DNA of 64,000 bases from NCBI GenBank assembly GCA_039105265.1, contig JAPFFF010000071.1:295704-359703 (forward strand), written 5' to 3'. The position numbers and the translations under genes were made by a program. The notes beneath the pieces are model-generated. The model saw only the letters and a program-made list of their open reading frames with translations, had not been told where the DNA came from and made no database searches. The DNA comes from Tritrichomonas musculus (taxonomy: Eukaryota > Parabasalia > Tritrichomonadida > Tritrichomonadidae). Positions 47,591-57,179 of the stretch are shown one piece after another. The first letter of the stretch is position 1. Every line of letters begins with the position of its first letter.

Positions 47591-47971
47591 ATGAAAGTAA
47601 TTAATGAAGTACAAGAAGAAACAAAATCTTTTAAATCTATTATTGAGTTCGATGCTTACTATCGTGATCACAAAGAAGAAATGGAGAAAAAAACTACACA
47701 ACTCTTGAATAAGCTTTACAAGATTGAAGTACCTGATGGAAGTGTCTATAGAATCACTAAGAAAAATTGTAACAAAGTTGACGGTAAGATTAAAGGTGGT
47801 GAAGTGTGTTTGAAGAAAGTAACTGTTCAGAAAGACGATGAACAACCTTTATGGGAAATCGCTATCGAGTCTGTCAAAGCTGATATTGCAAGTATGAAAG
47901 CAAAAATAGAGGAGATAAAGAATGCTGTAAATGCTGTTGTTAAAGTAATTAATGAACTACAAAAATATTGA
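47591..47971 (+). CDS. Polinton ORF, 126 aa, unknown function
   Basis: Starts MKVINEVQEETKSFKSIIEF. It has a central strand-rich part with two cysteines ('VYRITKKNCNKVDGKIKGGE', VCLKK) and a C-terminal helix ('SVKADIASMKAKIEEIKNAV') likely to form a coiled coil. The gene follows the small cationic gene by 36 bp on the same strand. No family recognised; a minor virion component is possible. Confidence 0.55.
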   Translation: MKVINEVQEETKSFKSIIEFDAYYRDHKEEMEKKTTQLLNKLYKIEVPDGSVYRITKKNCNKVDGKIKGGEVCLKKVTVQKDDEQPLWEIAIESVKADIASMKAKIEEIKNAVNAVVKVINELQKY

Positions 47972-48004
47972 TGAAATTTTTGGTTAAAGTGATGGAGTGA
48001 CTTC

Positions 48005-48799
48005 TCAGGTTCTGTTCACATAATATAGTCCATGAACATGTGTAATCTTATATTTCCCTGTTTGTTTGAGTTTCTCTATAAGATCCTTATAAGTCAGTTT
48101 CTGACCAAACTCTTGAACATATTTTTGTTGGACTTCCTTCAGTAAAAGCCTTTTTATGTCTTGAAAATTGTTCTGCATAAATGTATCGATATCAATATCA
48201 AGGTATAGTGTATATTGTTTTTTAAACTTGTTTATATGTATATTAACATTTTTATGATTTGTATCCATTAAACTTACAGATCTTTGATTATTTTTAGTGA
48301 TGTTGATGTGCAAAATTCTATATATTTCATCAGTTACTTTACAATAGAAAATATCTTTATTTGATTCATCATGATAATAATAGTATCTATCTTCATCAAA
48401 TTCATGATGCTCAGTACGTGTATCATAATGCAATATTTTTATAGCATCATCAGGAATATTATCAATGAACTCATATTGAACACCTTTGGATGAAGATTTG
48501 TTTAAACTATTTTCTAAAGGAGAACACCATCTAAGGTTTTCGATTCTATTATCATCTCTAATATGATTAATATGGTCAATATACGGCAAATTGTCAGGAT
48601 TGTCAATAAACTGTGTAGCTAAAAGGCGGTGCTTCTGATATGACACTCCATTAAGTTTAATTTGAATATATCCATCATTTCTTACTGTTTCACTACAAAC
48701 ATGATGATTGTCTTTCCTTCTAATGGTATGTGGATATGTTGTCAATATTTCATAGTCCTCATGATTGACAAGTGTAACAAATTCTGATATTTCTGTCAT
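48005..48799 (-). CDS. HNH homing-type endonuclease in the Polinton
   Basis: 264 residues. The first 110 residues form an HNH_3-type domain as in phage and mobile homing nucleases: an approach region (YEILTTYPHTIRRKD), 'GYIQIKLNGVSYQKHRLLAT', then IDHINHIRDDNRIENLRWCS. The rest is a charged region with a C-terminal helix-turn-helix-like end ('FGQKLTYKDLIEKLKQTGKY'), possibly for DNA recognition. It is a free-standing selfish-type nuclease gene inside the element, convergent with the 126-aa gene. It could promote spread between elements; inference. Confidence 0.8.
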   Translation of the reverse strand: MTEISEFVTLVNHEDYEILTTYPHTIRRKDNHHVCSETVRNDGYIQIKLNGVSYQKHRLLATQFIDNPDNLPYIDHINHIRDDNRIENLRWCSPLENSLNKSSSKGVQYEFIDNIPDDAIKILHYDTRTEHHEFDEDRYYYYHDESNKDIFYCKVTDEIYRILHINITKNNQRSVSLMDTNHKNVNIHINKFKKQYTLYLDIDIDTFMQNNFQDIKRLLLKEVQQKYVQEFGQKLTYKDLIEKLKQTGKYKITHVHGLYYVNRT

Positions 48800-49111
48800 T
48801 TGTATTTTGTGTAAATATTAAATAAAAAAATTATGAAAAATAAATTAGTGACATTTTCACTTTTAGAAATTGTTCATCGAAATTGTTGAATGGTTTAGTG
48901 TAAGCAAATGATAATTCAGTGGCTTTGTTGTTTTTACTGGTGGATCATGATTAATATTACCTTTCTCCTCATACTTCTTAACCGTTGGCTGTGAATTAAT
49001 TCTTGTCCTTTCTTTTTGTTGTTTGAGTCTCTGTTTGTCAAAATGATTTTGATGTTTGTCATCATGTAAGGTTCTCCTTTGTTCCTAATTACTCATTTTA
49101 ATAGTAAGTAA
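48800..49111. other. Spacer with remnant small gene in the Polinton
   Basis: About 310 bp between the HNH gene and the next plus-strand gene. On the minus strand, about 48,855-49,098 holds a coding-like, Lys/Gln/Asn-rich small frame that appears broken (about one break). No family recognised. Confidence 0.4.
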
Positions 49112-49345
49112 ATGACAGATTTGAACGAATATAAGAAGGAAATACCTCAATTGAAGCAAATAAAGCGATCTTTGAAAGAAAGAGTATATGAAACCAAGCA
49201 GCATCTTAATAATGTAAAAACAGGAATGTTGGGTTCAAATGGATTAGCCATTAGAGAAAGCCTTATAGAAGACATCAATTCATTGAAAGAAAAAGTAGCC
49301 AAACTTGAAACTGAACTAAGAGAATTAACCAATAATGAACAATAG
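49112..49345 (+). CDS. Small coiled-coil protein of the Polinton
   Basis: 77 residues, nearly all helix: MTDLNEYKKEIPQLKQIKRS and 'LIEDINSLKEKVAKLETELR' give regular heptads. Its 3' end overlaps the next gene by 11 bp in another frame, suggesting linked expression. Function unknown. Confidence 0.55.
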   Translation: MTDLNEYKKEIPQLKQIKRSLKERVYETKQHLNNVKTGMLGSNGLAIRESLIEDINSLKEKVAKLETELRELTNNEQ

Positions 49346-49922
49346 ATGTTTTAATCACATTGAAATGTCAAACGTATTGCATAGAGCAAGAATCTTATCA
49401 AGTGAAAACGATAGTAGTTGTAAACAAGAACAAAACACTAATGTGAATATAAAAATTAAACCACCACAGTACCCTAATGTTCCTCCTTTACAGACTTACG
49501 CAAGTGTACAACCTCAAGAAAGAAACATAAATTTTACTCCAGTTGGGGAGAGTGTTCAATCTCCATTACAACCACAAATAAGTCTTCTTACAAACGAACT
49601 TGAGAACATGGAAATCAAAAACAAATTCCTTGAAACATTGTTAAACATTTATGAACTTAACCCCCTTAAAGTTAACAACTATCTTGTTTGTCATAGTAAT
49701 TCACTGATGGAACTAATAAAAATTTTAACAAGAGCTGACAAAGTCGAGCTGGTCATAGATGAAGAAGAAGGTTGTACAGGCTGCTTATCAAATACAAAGT
49801 ACATGAAAATACAACGAATATTAGTTACCAAAGATGATAAAGCATTAGATTTAAAAATATGTTTTAATGATATTTATAGTCAGTTAGTAAGATACGGAAT
49901 TTCAACTAAAATGTGTATCTAA
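49335..49922 (+). CDS. Polinton ORF, 195 aa, unknown function
   Basis: The N-terminal half is disordered and rich in Pro/Gln/Asn ('PPQYPNVPPLQTYASVQPQE'). The C-terminal half is compact, with 'ELENMEIKNKFLETLLNIYE' and a Cys pair (EEEGCTGC). It precedes the ATPase by about 60 bp on the same strand, so it may be a packaging or assembly partner. No family recognised. Confidence 0.55.
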   Translation: MNNRCFNHIEMSNVLHRARILSSENDSSCKQEQNTNVNIKIKPPQYPNVPPLQTYASVQPQERNINFTPVGESVQSPLQPQISLLTNELENMEIKNKFLETLLNIYELNPLKVNNYLVCHSNSLMELIKILTRADKVELVIDEEEGCTGCLSNTKYMKIQRILVTKDDKALDLKICFNDIYSQLVRYGISTKMCI

Positions 49923-49983
49923 AAAGCAGATCTATATTTTTGTTTTCACTGCACTAAAGTAATACAATTCTGATGAGAATGAA

Positions 49984-50877
49984 ATGAAACCAACACAATT
50001 CTATTATCGTTCTGATTCTAGTGATTATGAAGATGATGAAATAATGATGCCACAGCCTTTTAATATTGATGCTGCTATGTCTGCTGCATATAAACGTAAT
50101 GAAGGAAAAATAATGTCTGAATCAATACGGCCAATTGCTGTTGATATCTATTCATGGTATAATTCTCTCAATATTCTGGTTGGTCCTCAAGGTAAAGGAA
50201 AGACACATGTAATGCTACGTGACATCATTCAAATATCTCGTTTACCTAAAGAAAACAGCTTTCATTTAATAGTTTATATCAGCAAGAATGGTAGTATTAA
50301 TGACTCTACTTTTGAAGCACAGCAAGAATTGATTCAATTACCTATTCATGTTGTTTCTGATGCTAATGCTGAAAAATATCTGAAAGAACTTGATTTGTGG
50401 AAAGAATTGTATGATCGGTATAGTACAACTCCACGAATAACAATAGATAATAACAAACTTCAACAAATGTTTGAGTTCCTGCGTATCACACCTGCTCAAG
50501 CCGAGCTTTCGCGAGGCCTATATGACAAACTCGGTAAACCAAATCAACCATTGAACACTATTATTCTTTGCGAAGACTTTGTTAGGAGTAAGTTATTGAA
50601 ATCATCATATTTTACCAACTACATTACACAACTTCGTCATAAACATTCAATAGTTTACATAAATGTACAATTCTTCAAGTCAATACCAACTGACTACAAA
50701 AATAATGCAACAACTTTCTTCATCTTCTCTGGGTTCTCTCGCCAAAAGATGCAATATATTTATCAACAAGTTCCAATGCCAGTTGAATTTGAAGAATTAT
50801 GGCATTATTACATGAAGATGAGGAATCATGACTTTATTTTGATCAATGTTCGTGCAAGTAATATTAGCTTTATATAA
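49984..50877 (+). CDS. Polinton packaging ATPase (FtsK-HerA/A32-like)
   Basis: 297 residues. Walker A GPQGKGKTH at 67-75 in the context 'NILVGPQGKGKTHVMLRDII', Walker B with acidic pair IILCED at 193-198, and a downstream 'HSIVYINVQFFKSIPTDYKN' strand plus FIFSGFSRQKM that fit the sensor/arginine region of A32-like packaging ATPases. It would drive genome packaging into capsids. It is the last plus-strand gene and overlaps the convergent 149-aa gene by 8 bp at the 3' ends. Confidence 0.88.
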   Translation: MKPTQFYYRSDSSDYEDDEIMMPQPFNIDAAMSAAYKRNEGKIMSESIRPIAVDIYSWYNSLNILVGPQGKGKTHVMLRDIIQISRLPKENSFHLIVYISKNGSINDSTFEAQQELIQLPIHVVSDANAEKYLKELDLWKELYDRYSTTPRITIDNNKLQQMFEFLRITPAQAELSRGLYDKLGKPNQPLNTIILCEDFVRSKLLKSSYFTNYITQLRHKHSIVYINVQFFKSIPTDYKNNATTFFIFSGFSRQKMQYIYQQVPMPVEFEELWHYYMKMRNHDFILINVRASNISFI

Positions 50878-51319
50878 TTAAATCTTGATGCTTTCCTACA
50901 AATAATTCTGGTTCAGGTACATTATATTTTTGTCTTAGTTCTTTAATTTTGTTTCTTGTAGACATACTTGTTCTCTCTAAACTGTAATTATAATAATCAT
51001 TTCCTTTGTATTCTTGTGGTTCTGTATTACCATTTATGAAGAATTCTTGGGTCTTCATCGAAAGCCTTCTTCGTAAGTTTGTGGTAATTGTTATGTTCTC
51101 TAATCCTATTTCTGTGATCTTATCAGGATAAATCGTCATAGTTTCACTAATATTGTTCTTAAGACTTATGTACAATACTTTTGCACGAAAACTGTTTGTA
51201 TTCATCATTAGAGGAAACTTTTCACATAATATTGAGAAATCACAATTACGATATTTTTCTGGCTCCGGTAATACAGAAATGAGGGTGTTTACATAATCAT
51301 AGACCTTTGGTGCTTTCAT
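50870..51319 (-). CDS. Polinton ORF, 149 aa, unknown function
   Basis: 149 residues with alternating short hydrophobic strands ('SFRAKVLYISLKNNISETMT', 'TEIGLENITITTNLRRRLS') that may form a small beta fold, then a charged helical end ('RNKIKELRQKYNVPEPELFV'). It starts just inside the right terminal repeat and converges with the ATPase. No family recognised; a minor capsid role is one possibility. Confidence 0.5.
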   Translation of the reverse strand: MKAPKVYDYVNTLISVLPEPEKYRNCDFSILCEKFPLMMNTNSFRAKVLYISLKNNISETMTIYPDKITEIGLENITITTNLRRRLSMKTQEFFINGNTEPQEYKGNDYYNYSLERTSMSTRNKIKELRQKYNVPEPELFVGKHQDLII

Positions 51320-51338
51320 GTTTTGTGAAATGTGAATA

Positions 51339-52034
51339 AAAAATAATAATCGCTTTTTTTAATTAAATTTCCTGAATCTTATTCGTGTTTGGATTGAATT
51401 CATTCATGCATTTCTTTCCTTCATTAGTGTATTTAAAGAATTCGTATACCTCATCGTAAAACTTCTTTGGGAAATGATATGGCATACCATAATCATTGTA
51501 ATCACCAGTAAGCTCATCAATATAGTAATCAAATATTTCTCCATACTCACGAAAAGCAGCATTTTCATCATGAAAAGATATGTATAAGTGATTCTGCTTT
51601 CTGAATATATCCATTTGTGCGTCTATAATAAAGGGTTCAACAACATCAACAGCATCACGGTCACCATCAATGACTTTATCACAAATGTCAGCAAAAAGGT
51701 TATACATATCTGTTCCATATGTACGGAGTTGTTTAGCAGCATAATTAGCAAAGGCTTCCATTATATGTAGTGGAAATAAAAAATAAAAAAATTTTTAAAA
51801 AATATAATTTTTGAAAAATTGTAAAAACTTAGTTATCCTATCAAAACATAATGAGTTGATAAAGGGTTCCAGAAAATTATTCAAATGTATAGGTTGGTAA
51901 TGAAAACACGGGTAAAAACAATAACAAGTAAACATACCTGATTTTTTATACCTGAGCTTGTTAGCTTGCAAGGTATGCTGGGCAAGGTACGAGTAAAATT
52001 ATTAGATGGTCATCCCGCACAGACCATTACAACT
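51339..52034 (-). repeat. Right terminal inverted repeat of the Polinton
   Basis: Mirror copy of 37,011-37,706, holding the second copy of the 132-codon gene. Confidence 0.93.
51363..51761 (-). CDS. Terminal-repeat gene, 132 aa, unknown function (right copy)
   Basis: Identical protein to the one at 37,284-37,682, in mirror orientation within the right terminal inverted repeat. The two copies agree over the whole frame, which points either to recent insertion or to homogenisation of the ends during replication. Confidence 0.65.
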   Translation of the reverse strand: MEAFANYAAKQLRTYGTDMYNLFADICDKVIDGDRDAVDVVEPFIIDAQMDIFRKQNHLYISFHDENAAFREYGEIFDYYIDELTGDYNDYGMPYHFPKKFYDEVYEFFKYTNEGKKCMNEFNPNTNKIQEI

Positions 52035-52040
52035 CTCCTA
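52035..52040. other. Target site duplication, right copy (ctccta)
   Basis: Matches 37,005-37,010. After it the minisatellite unit resumes with cccgccctcacccc, continuing the unit interrupted on the left. Confidence 0.93.
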
Positions 52041-55000
52041 CCCGCCCTCACCCCCCCCGCTCCAGCATATCTGATTATCCCCCTCCCCTCCCCCGTTCCT
52101 GCATATCTGATTATCCCTCCCCTCCCCCCCCGTTCCTGCATATCTGATTATCCCTCCCCCCCCCGTTCCTGCATATCTGATTATCCCTCCCCTCCCCCGT
52201 TCCTGCATATCTGATTATCCCTCCCCTCCCCCGTTCCTGCATATCTGATTATCCCCCCTCCCCCCGTTCCTGCATATCTGATTATCCCTCCCCTCCCCTC
52301 CCCCGTTCCTGCATATCTGATTATCCCTCCCCTCCCCTCCCCCGTTCCTGCATATCTGATTATCCCTCCCCTCCCCCGTTCCTGCATATCTGATTATCCC
52401 TCCCCTCCCCCGTTCCTGCATATCTGATTATCCCCCTCCCCTCCCCCCGTTCCTGCATATCTGATTATCCCTCCCCTCCCCTCCCCCCGTTCCTGCATAT
52501 CTGATTATCCCCCTCCCCTCCCCCGTTCCTGCATATCTGATTATCCCTCCCCTCCCCCGTTCCTGCATATCTGATTATCCCCCCCCCCCCCCGTTCCTGC
52601 ATATCTGATTATCCCTCCCCTCCCCTCCCCCCGTTCCTGCATATCTGATTATCCCCCTCCCCTCCCCCGTTCCTGCATATCTGATTATCCCTCCCCTCCC
52701 CCCTGTTCCTGCATATCTGATTATCCCCCCCCCTCCCCCCGTTCCTGCATATCTGATTATCCCTCCCCTCCCCTCCCCCCGTTCCTGCATATCTGATTAT
52801 CCCCCTCCCCTCCCCCGTTCCTGCATATCTGATTATCTCATATGCATCTCTGTCTTCCTCCCCTCCCCCGTTCCTGCATATCTGATTATCCCTCCCCCCC
52901 CTCCCCCCGTTCCTGCATATCTGATTATCCCCCTCCCCTCCCCCCGTTCCTGCATATCTGATTATCTCATATGCATCTCTGTCTTCCTCCCCCCCCCGTT
53001 CCTGCATATCTGATTATCTCCCCCCCCTCCCCCCGTTCCTGCATATCTGATTATCCCCCCCCCTCCCCCCGTTCCTGCATATCTGATTATCTCATATGCA
53101 TCTCTGTCTTCCTCCCCTCCCCCGTTCCTGCATATCTGATTATCCCTCCCCCCCCCTCCCCCCGTTCCTGCATATCTGATTATCTCCCCCCCTCCCCCCG
53201 TTCCTGCATATCTGATTATCTCATATGCATCCCCCTCCCCCCCCCGTTCCTGCATATCTGATTATCTCATATATCTCTGTCCCTCCCCTCCCCCGTTCCT
53301 GCATATCTGATTATCCCCCCCCCTCCCCCGTTCCTGCATATCTGATTATCTCATATGCATCTCTGTCCCTCCCCCCCCCGTTCCTGCATATCTGATTATC
53401 CCCCCCCCCTCCCCCGTTCCTGCATATCTGATTATCTCATATGCATCTCTGTCTTCCTCCCCCCCCCGTTCCTGCATATCTGATTATCCCCCTCCCCCCC
53501 CCTCCCCCCGTTCCTGCATATCTGATTATCTCATATGCATCTCTGTCTTCCTCCCCTCCCCCGTTCCTGCATATCTGATTATCCCCCTCCCCTCCCCCCG
53601 TTCCTGCATATCTGATTATCTCATATGCATCCCCCTCCCCCCCCCGTTCCTGCATATCTGATTATCTCATCCCCCCCCCCCGTTCCTGCATATCTGTCTT
53701 CCTCCCCCCCCCGTTCCTGCATATCTGATTATCCCCCCCCCCCCCCGTTCCTGCATATCTGATTATCTCATATGCATCTCCCCTCCCCTCCCCCGTTCCT
53801 GCATATCTGATTATCTCCCCCCCCTCCCCCCGTTCCTGCATATCTGATTATCTCATATGCATCTCTGTCTTCCTCCCCTCCCCCGTTCCTGCATATCTGA
53901 TTATCCCCCTCCCCTCCCCCGTTCCTGCATATCTGATTATCTCATATGCATCTCCCCCTCCCCCCCCCGTTCCTGCATATCTGATTATCTCCCCCCCTCC
54001 CCCCGTTCCTGCATATCTGATTATCCCCCCCCCCCCCCGTTCCTGCATATCTGATTATCTCATATGCATCTCTGTCTTCCTCCCCTCCCCCGTTCCTGCA
54101 TATCTGATTATCCCCCTCCCCCCCCCGTTCCTGCATATCTGATTATCTCATATGCATCTCCCCTCCCCCCCCCGTTCCTGCATATCTGATTATCCCCCCC
54201 CCCCCCCGTTCCTGCATATCTGATTATCTCATATCCCCCTCCCCCCGTTCCTGCATATCTGATTATCTCCCCCCCTCCCCCCGTTCCTGCATATCTGATT
54301 ATCTCCCCCTCCCCCCCCCGTTCCTGCATATCTGATTATCTCATATGCATCTCTGTCTTCCTCCCCTCCCCCGTTCCTGCATATCTGATTATCCCCCCCC
54401 CTCCCCCGTTCCTGCATATCTGATTATCTCATATGCATCTCTGTCTTCCTCCCCTCCCCCGTTCCTGCATATCTGATTATCCCCCTCCCCCCCCCGTTCC
54501 TGCATATCTGATTATCTCATATGCATCTCTGTCCCTCCCCTCCCCCGTTCCTGCATATCTGATTATCCCCCCCCCTCCCCCCGTTCCTGCATATCTGATT
54601 ATCTCATATGCATCTCTGTCCCTCCCCTCCCCCGTTCCTGCATATCTGATTATCCCCCTCCCCTCCCCCGTTCCTGCATATCTGATTATCTCATATGCAT
54701 CTCCCCTCCCCCCCCCGTTCCTGCATATCTGATTATCCTCCCCTCCCCCCGTTCCTGCATATCTGATTATCCCCCTCCCCTCCCCCGTTCCTGCATATCT
54801 GATTATCTCATATGCATCTCTGTCTTCCTCCCCTCCCCCGTTCCTGCATATCTGATTATCCCCCCCCCTCCCCCCGTTCCTGCATATCTGATTATCTCAT
54901 ATCTCTGTCTTCCTCCCCTCCCCCGTTCCTGCATATCTGATTATCCTCCCCCCCCCCCGTTCCTGCATATCTGATTATCTCATATGCATCTCTGTCTTCC

Positions 55001-55734
55001 TCCCCTCCCCCGTTCCTGCATATCTGATTATCTCCCCCCCCTCCCCCGTTCCTGCATATCTGATTATCTCATATGCATCTCTGTCTTCCTCCCCTCCCCC
55101 GTTCCTGCATATCTGATTATCCCCCCCCCTCCCCCGTTCCTGCATATCTGATTATCTCATATGCATCTCCCCTCCCCTCCCCCGTTCCTGCATATCTGAT
55201 TATCCCCCTCCCCTCCCCCGTTCCTGCATATCTGATTATCTCATATGCATCTCCCCTCCCCTCCCCCGTTCCTGCATATCTGATTATCCCCCTCCCCTCC
55301 CCCGTTCCTGCATATCTGATTATCTCATATGCATCTCTGTCTTCCTCCCCTCCCCCGTTCCTGCATATCTGATTATCCCCCTCCCCTCCCCCGTTCCTGC
55401 ATATCTGATTATCTCATATGCATCTCTGTCCCTCCCCCCCCCGTTCCTGCATATCTGATTATCATCCCCCTCCCCCCGTTCCTGCATATCTGATTATCCC
55501 CCTCCCCTCCCCCGTTCCTGCATATCTGATTATCTCATATGCATCTCTGTCTTCCTCCCCTCCCCCGTTCCTGCATATCTGATTATCCCCCTCCCCTCCC
55601 CCGTTCCTGCATATCTGATTATCTCATATGCATCTCTGTCTTCCTCCCCTCCCCCGTTCCTGCATATCTGATTATCCCCCTCCCCTCCCCCCGTTCCTGC
55701 ATATCTGATTATCTCATATGCATCTCTGTCTTCC

Positions 55735-57179
55735 TCCCCCCCCCGTTCCTGCATATCTGATTATCCCCCTCCCCTCCCCCGTTCCTGCATATCTGATTAT
55801 CTCATATGCATCTCTGTCTTCCTCCCCTCCCCCGTTCCTGCATATCTGATTATCCCCCTCCCCTCCCCCGTTCCTGCATATCTGATTATCTCATATGCAT
55901 CTCTGTCTTCCTCCCCTCCCCCGTTCCTGCATATCTGATTATCCCCCTCCCCTCCCCCGTTCCTGCATATCTGATTATCTCATATGCATCTCTGTCTTCC
56001 TCCCCTCCCCCGTTCCTGCATATCTGATTATCCCCCTCCCCTCCCCCGTTCCTGCATATCTGATTATCTCATATGCATCTCTGTCTTCCTCCCCTCCCCC
56101 GTTCCTGCATATCTGATTATCCCCCTCCCCTCCCCCGTTCCTGCATATCTGATTATCTCATATGCATCTCTGTCTTCCTCCCCTCCCCCGTTCCTGCATA
56201 TCTGATTATCCCCCTCCCCTCCCCCGTTCCTGCATATCTGATTATCTCATATGCATCTCCCCTCCCCTCCCCCGTTCCTGCATATCTGATTATCCCCCTC
56301 CCCTCCCCCGTTCCTGCATATCTGATTATCTCATATGCATCTCTGTCTTCCTCCCCTCCCCCGTTCCTGCATATCTGATTATCCCCCTCCCCTCCCCCGT
56401 TCCTGCATATCTGATTATCTCATATGCATCTCTGTCTTCCTCCCCTCCCCCGTTCCTGCATATCTGATTATCCCCCTCCCCTCCCCCGTTCCTGCATATC
56501 TGATTATCTCATATGCATCTCTGTCTTCCTCCCCTCCCCCGTTCCTGCATATCTGATTATCCCCCTCCCCTCCCCCGTTCCTGCATATCTGATTATCTCA
56601 TATGCATCTCTGTCTTCCTCCCCTCCCCCGTTCCTGCATATCTGATTATCCCCCTCCCCTCCCCCGTTCCTGCATATCTGATTATCTCATATGCATCTCT
56701 GTCTTCCTCCCCTCCCCCGTTCCTGCATATCTGATTATCCCCCTCCCCTCCCCCGTTCCTGCATATCTGATTATCTCATATGCATCTCTGTCTTCCTCCC
56801 CTCCCCCGTTCCTGCATATCTGATTATCCCCCTCCCCTCCCCCGTTCCTGCATATCTGATTATCTCATATGCATCTCTGTCTTCCTCCCCTCCCCCGTTC
56901 CTGCATATCTGATTATCCCCCTCCCCTCCCCCGTTCCTGCATATCTGATTATCTCATATGCATCTCTGTCTTCCTCCCCTCCCCCGTTCCTGCATATCTG
57001 ATTATCCCCCTCCCCTCCCCCGTTCCTGCATATCTGATTATCTCATATGCATCTCTGTCTTCCTCCCCTCCCCCGTTCCTGCATATCTGATTATCCCCCT
57101 CCCCTCCCCCGTTCCTGCATATCTGATTATCTCATATGCATCTCTGTCTTCCTCCCCTCCCCCGTTCCTGCATATCTGA
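55735..57179. repeat. Homogenised 89-bp higher-order block of the minisatellite
   Basis: Successive units are exactly 89 bp (for example starts of the tcatatgcatctctgtcttc spacer at 55,801, 55,890, 55,979 and again every 89 bp from 56,330 to 57,131) with essentially identical sequence. One 84-bp variant at about 56,246 lacks part of the long spacer. This block is far more uniform than either side, suggesting recent local amplification. Confidence 0.9.

Larger units (their letters stand above)
37011..52034. mobile_element. Polinton/Maverick, 15,024 bp, looks whole and recent
   Basis: The ends are long inverted repeats starting AGT-x-GTAATGGTCTGTGC, and a 6-bp target duplication ctccta lies on both sides (37,005-37,010 and 52,035-52,040); AG ends and 6-bp duplications are Polinton hallmarks. 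It carries the diagnostic set: protein-primed family B polymerase, DDE integrase, double jelly-roll major capsid protein and A32-like packaging ATPase, plus smaller genes. Genes face both ways: polymerase and ATPase blocks on plus; fibre-like, integrase, capsid and an HNH gene on minus. The main genes are uninterrupted and about one small gene looks broken. Near-identical terminal repeats and an exact target duplication indicate recent insertion. Mavericks are very abundant in trichomonads. Confidence 0.95.
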
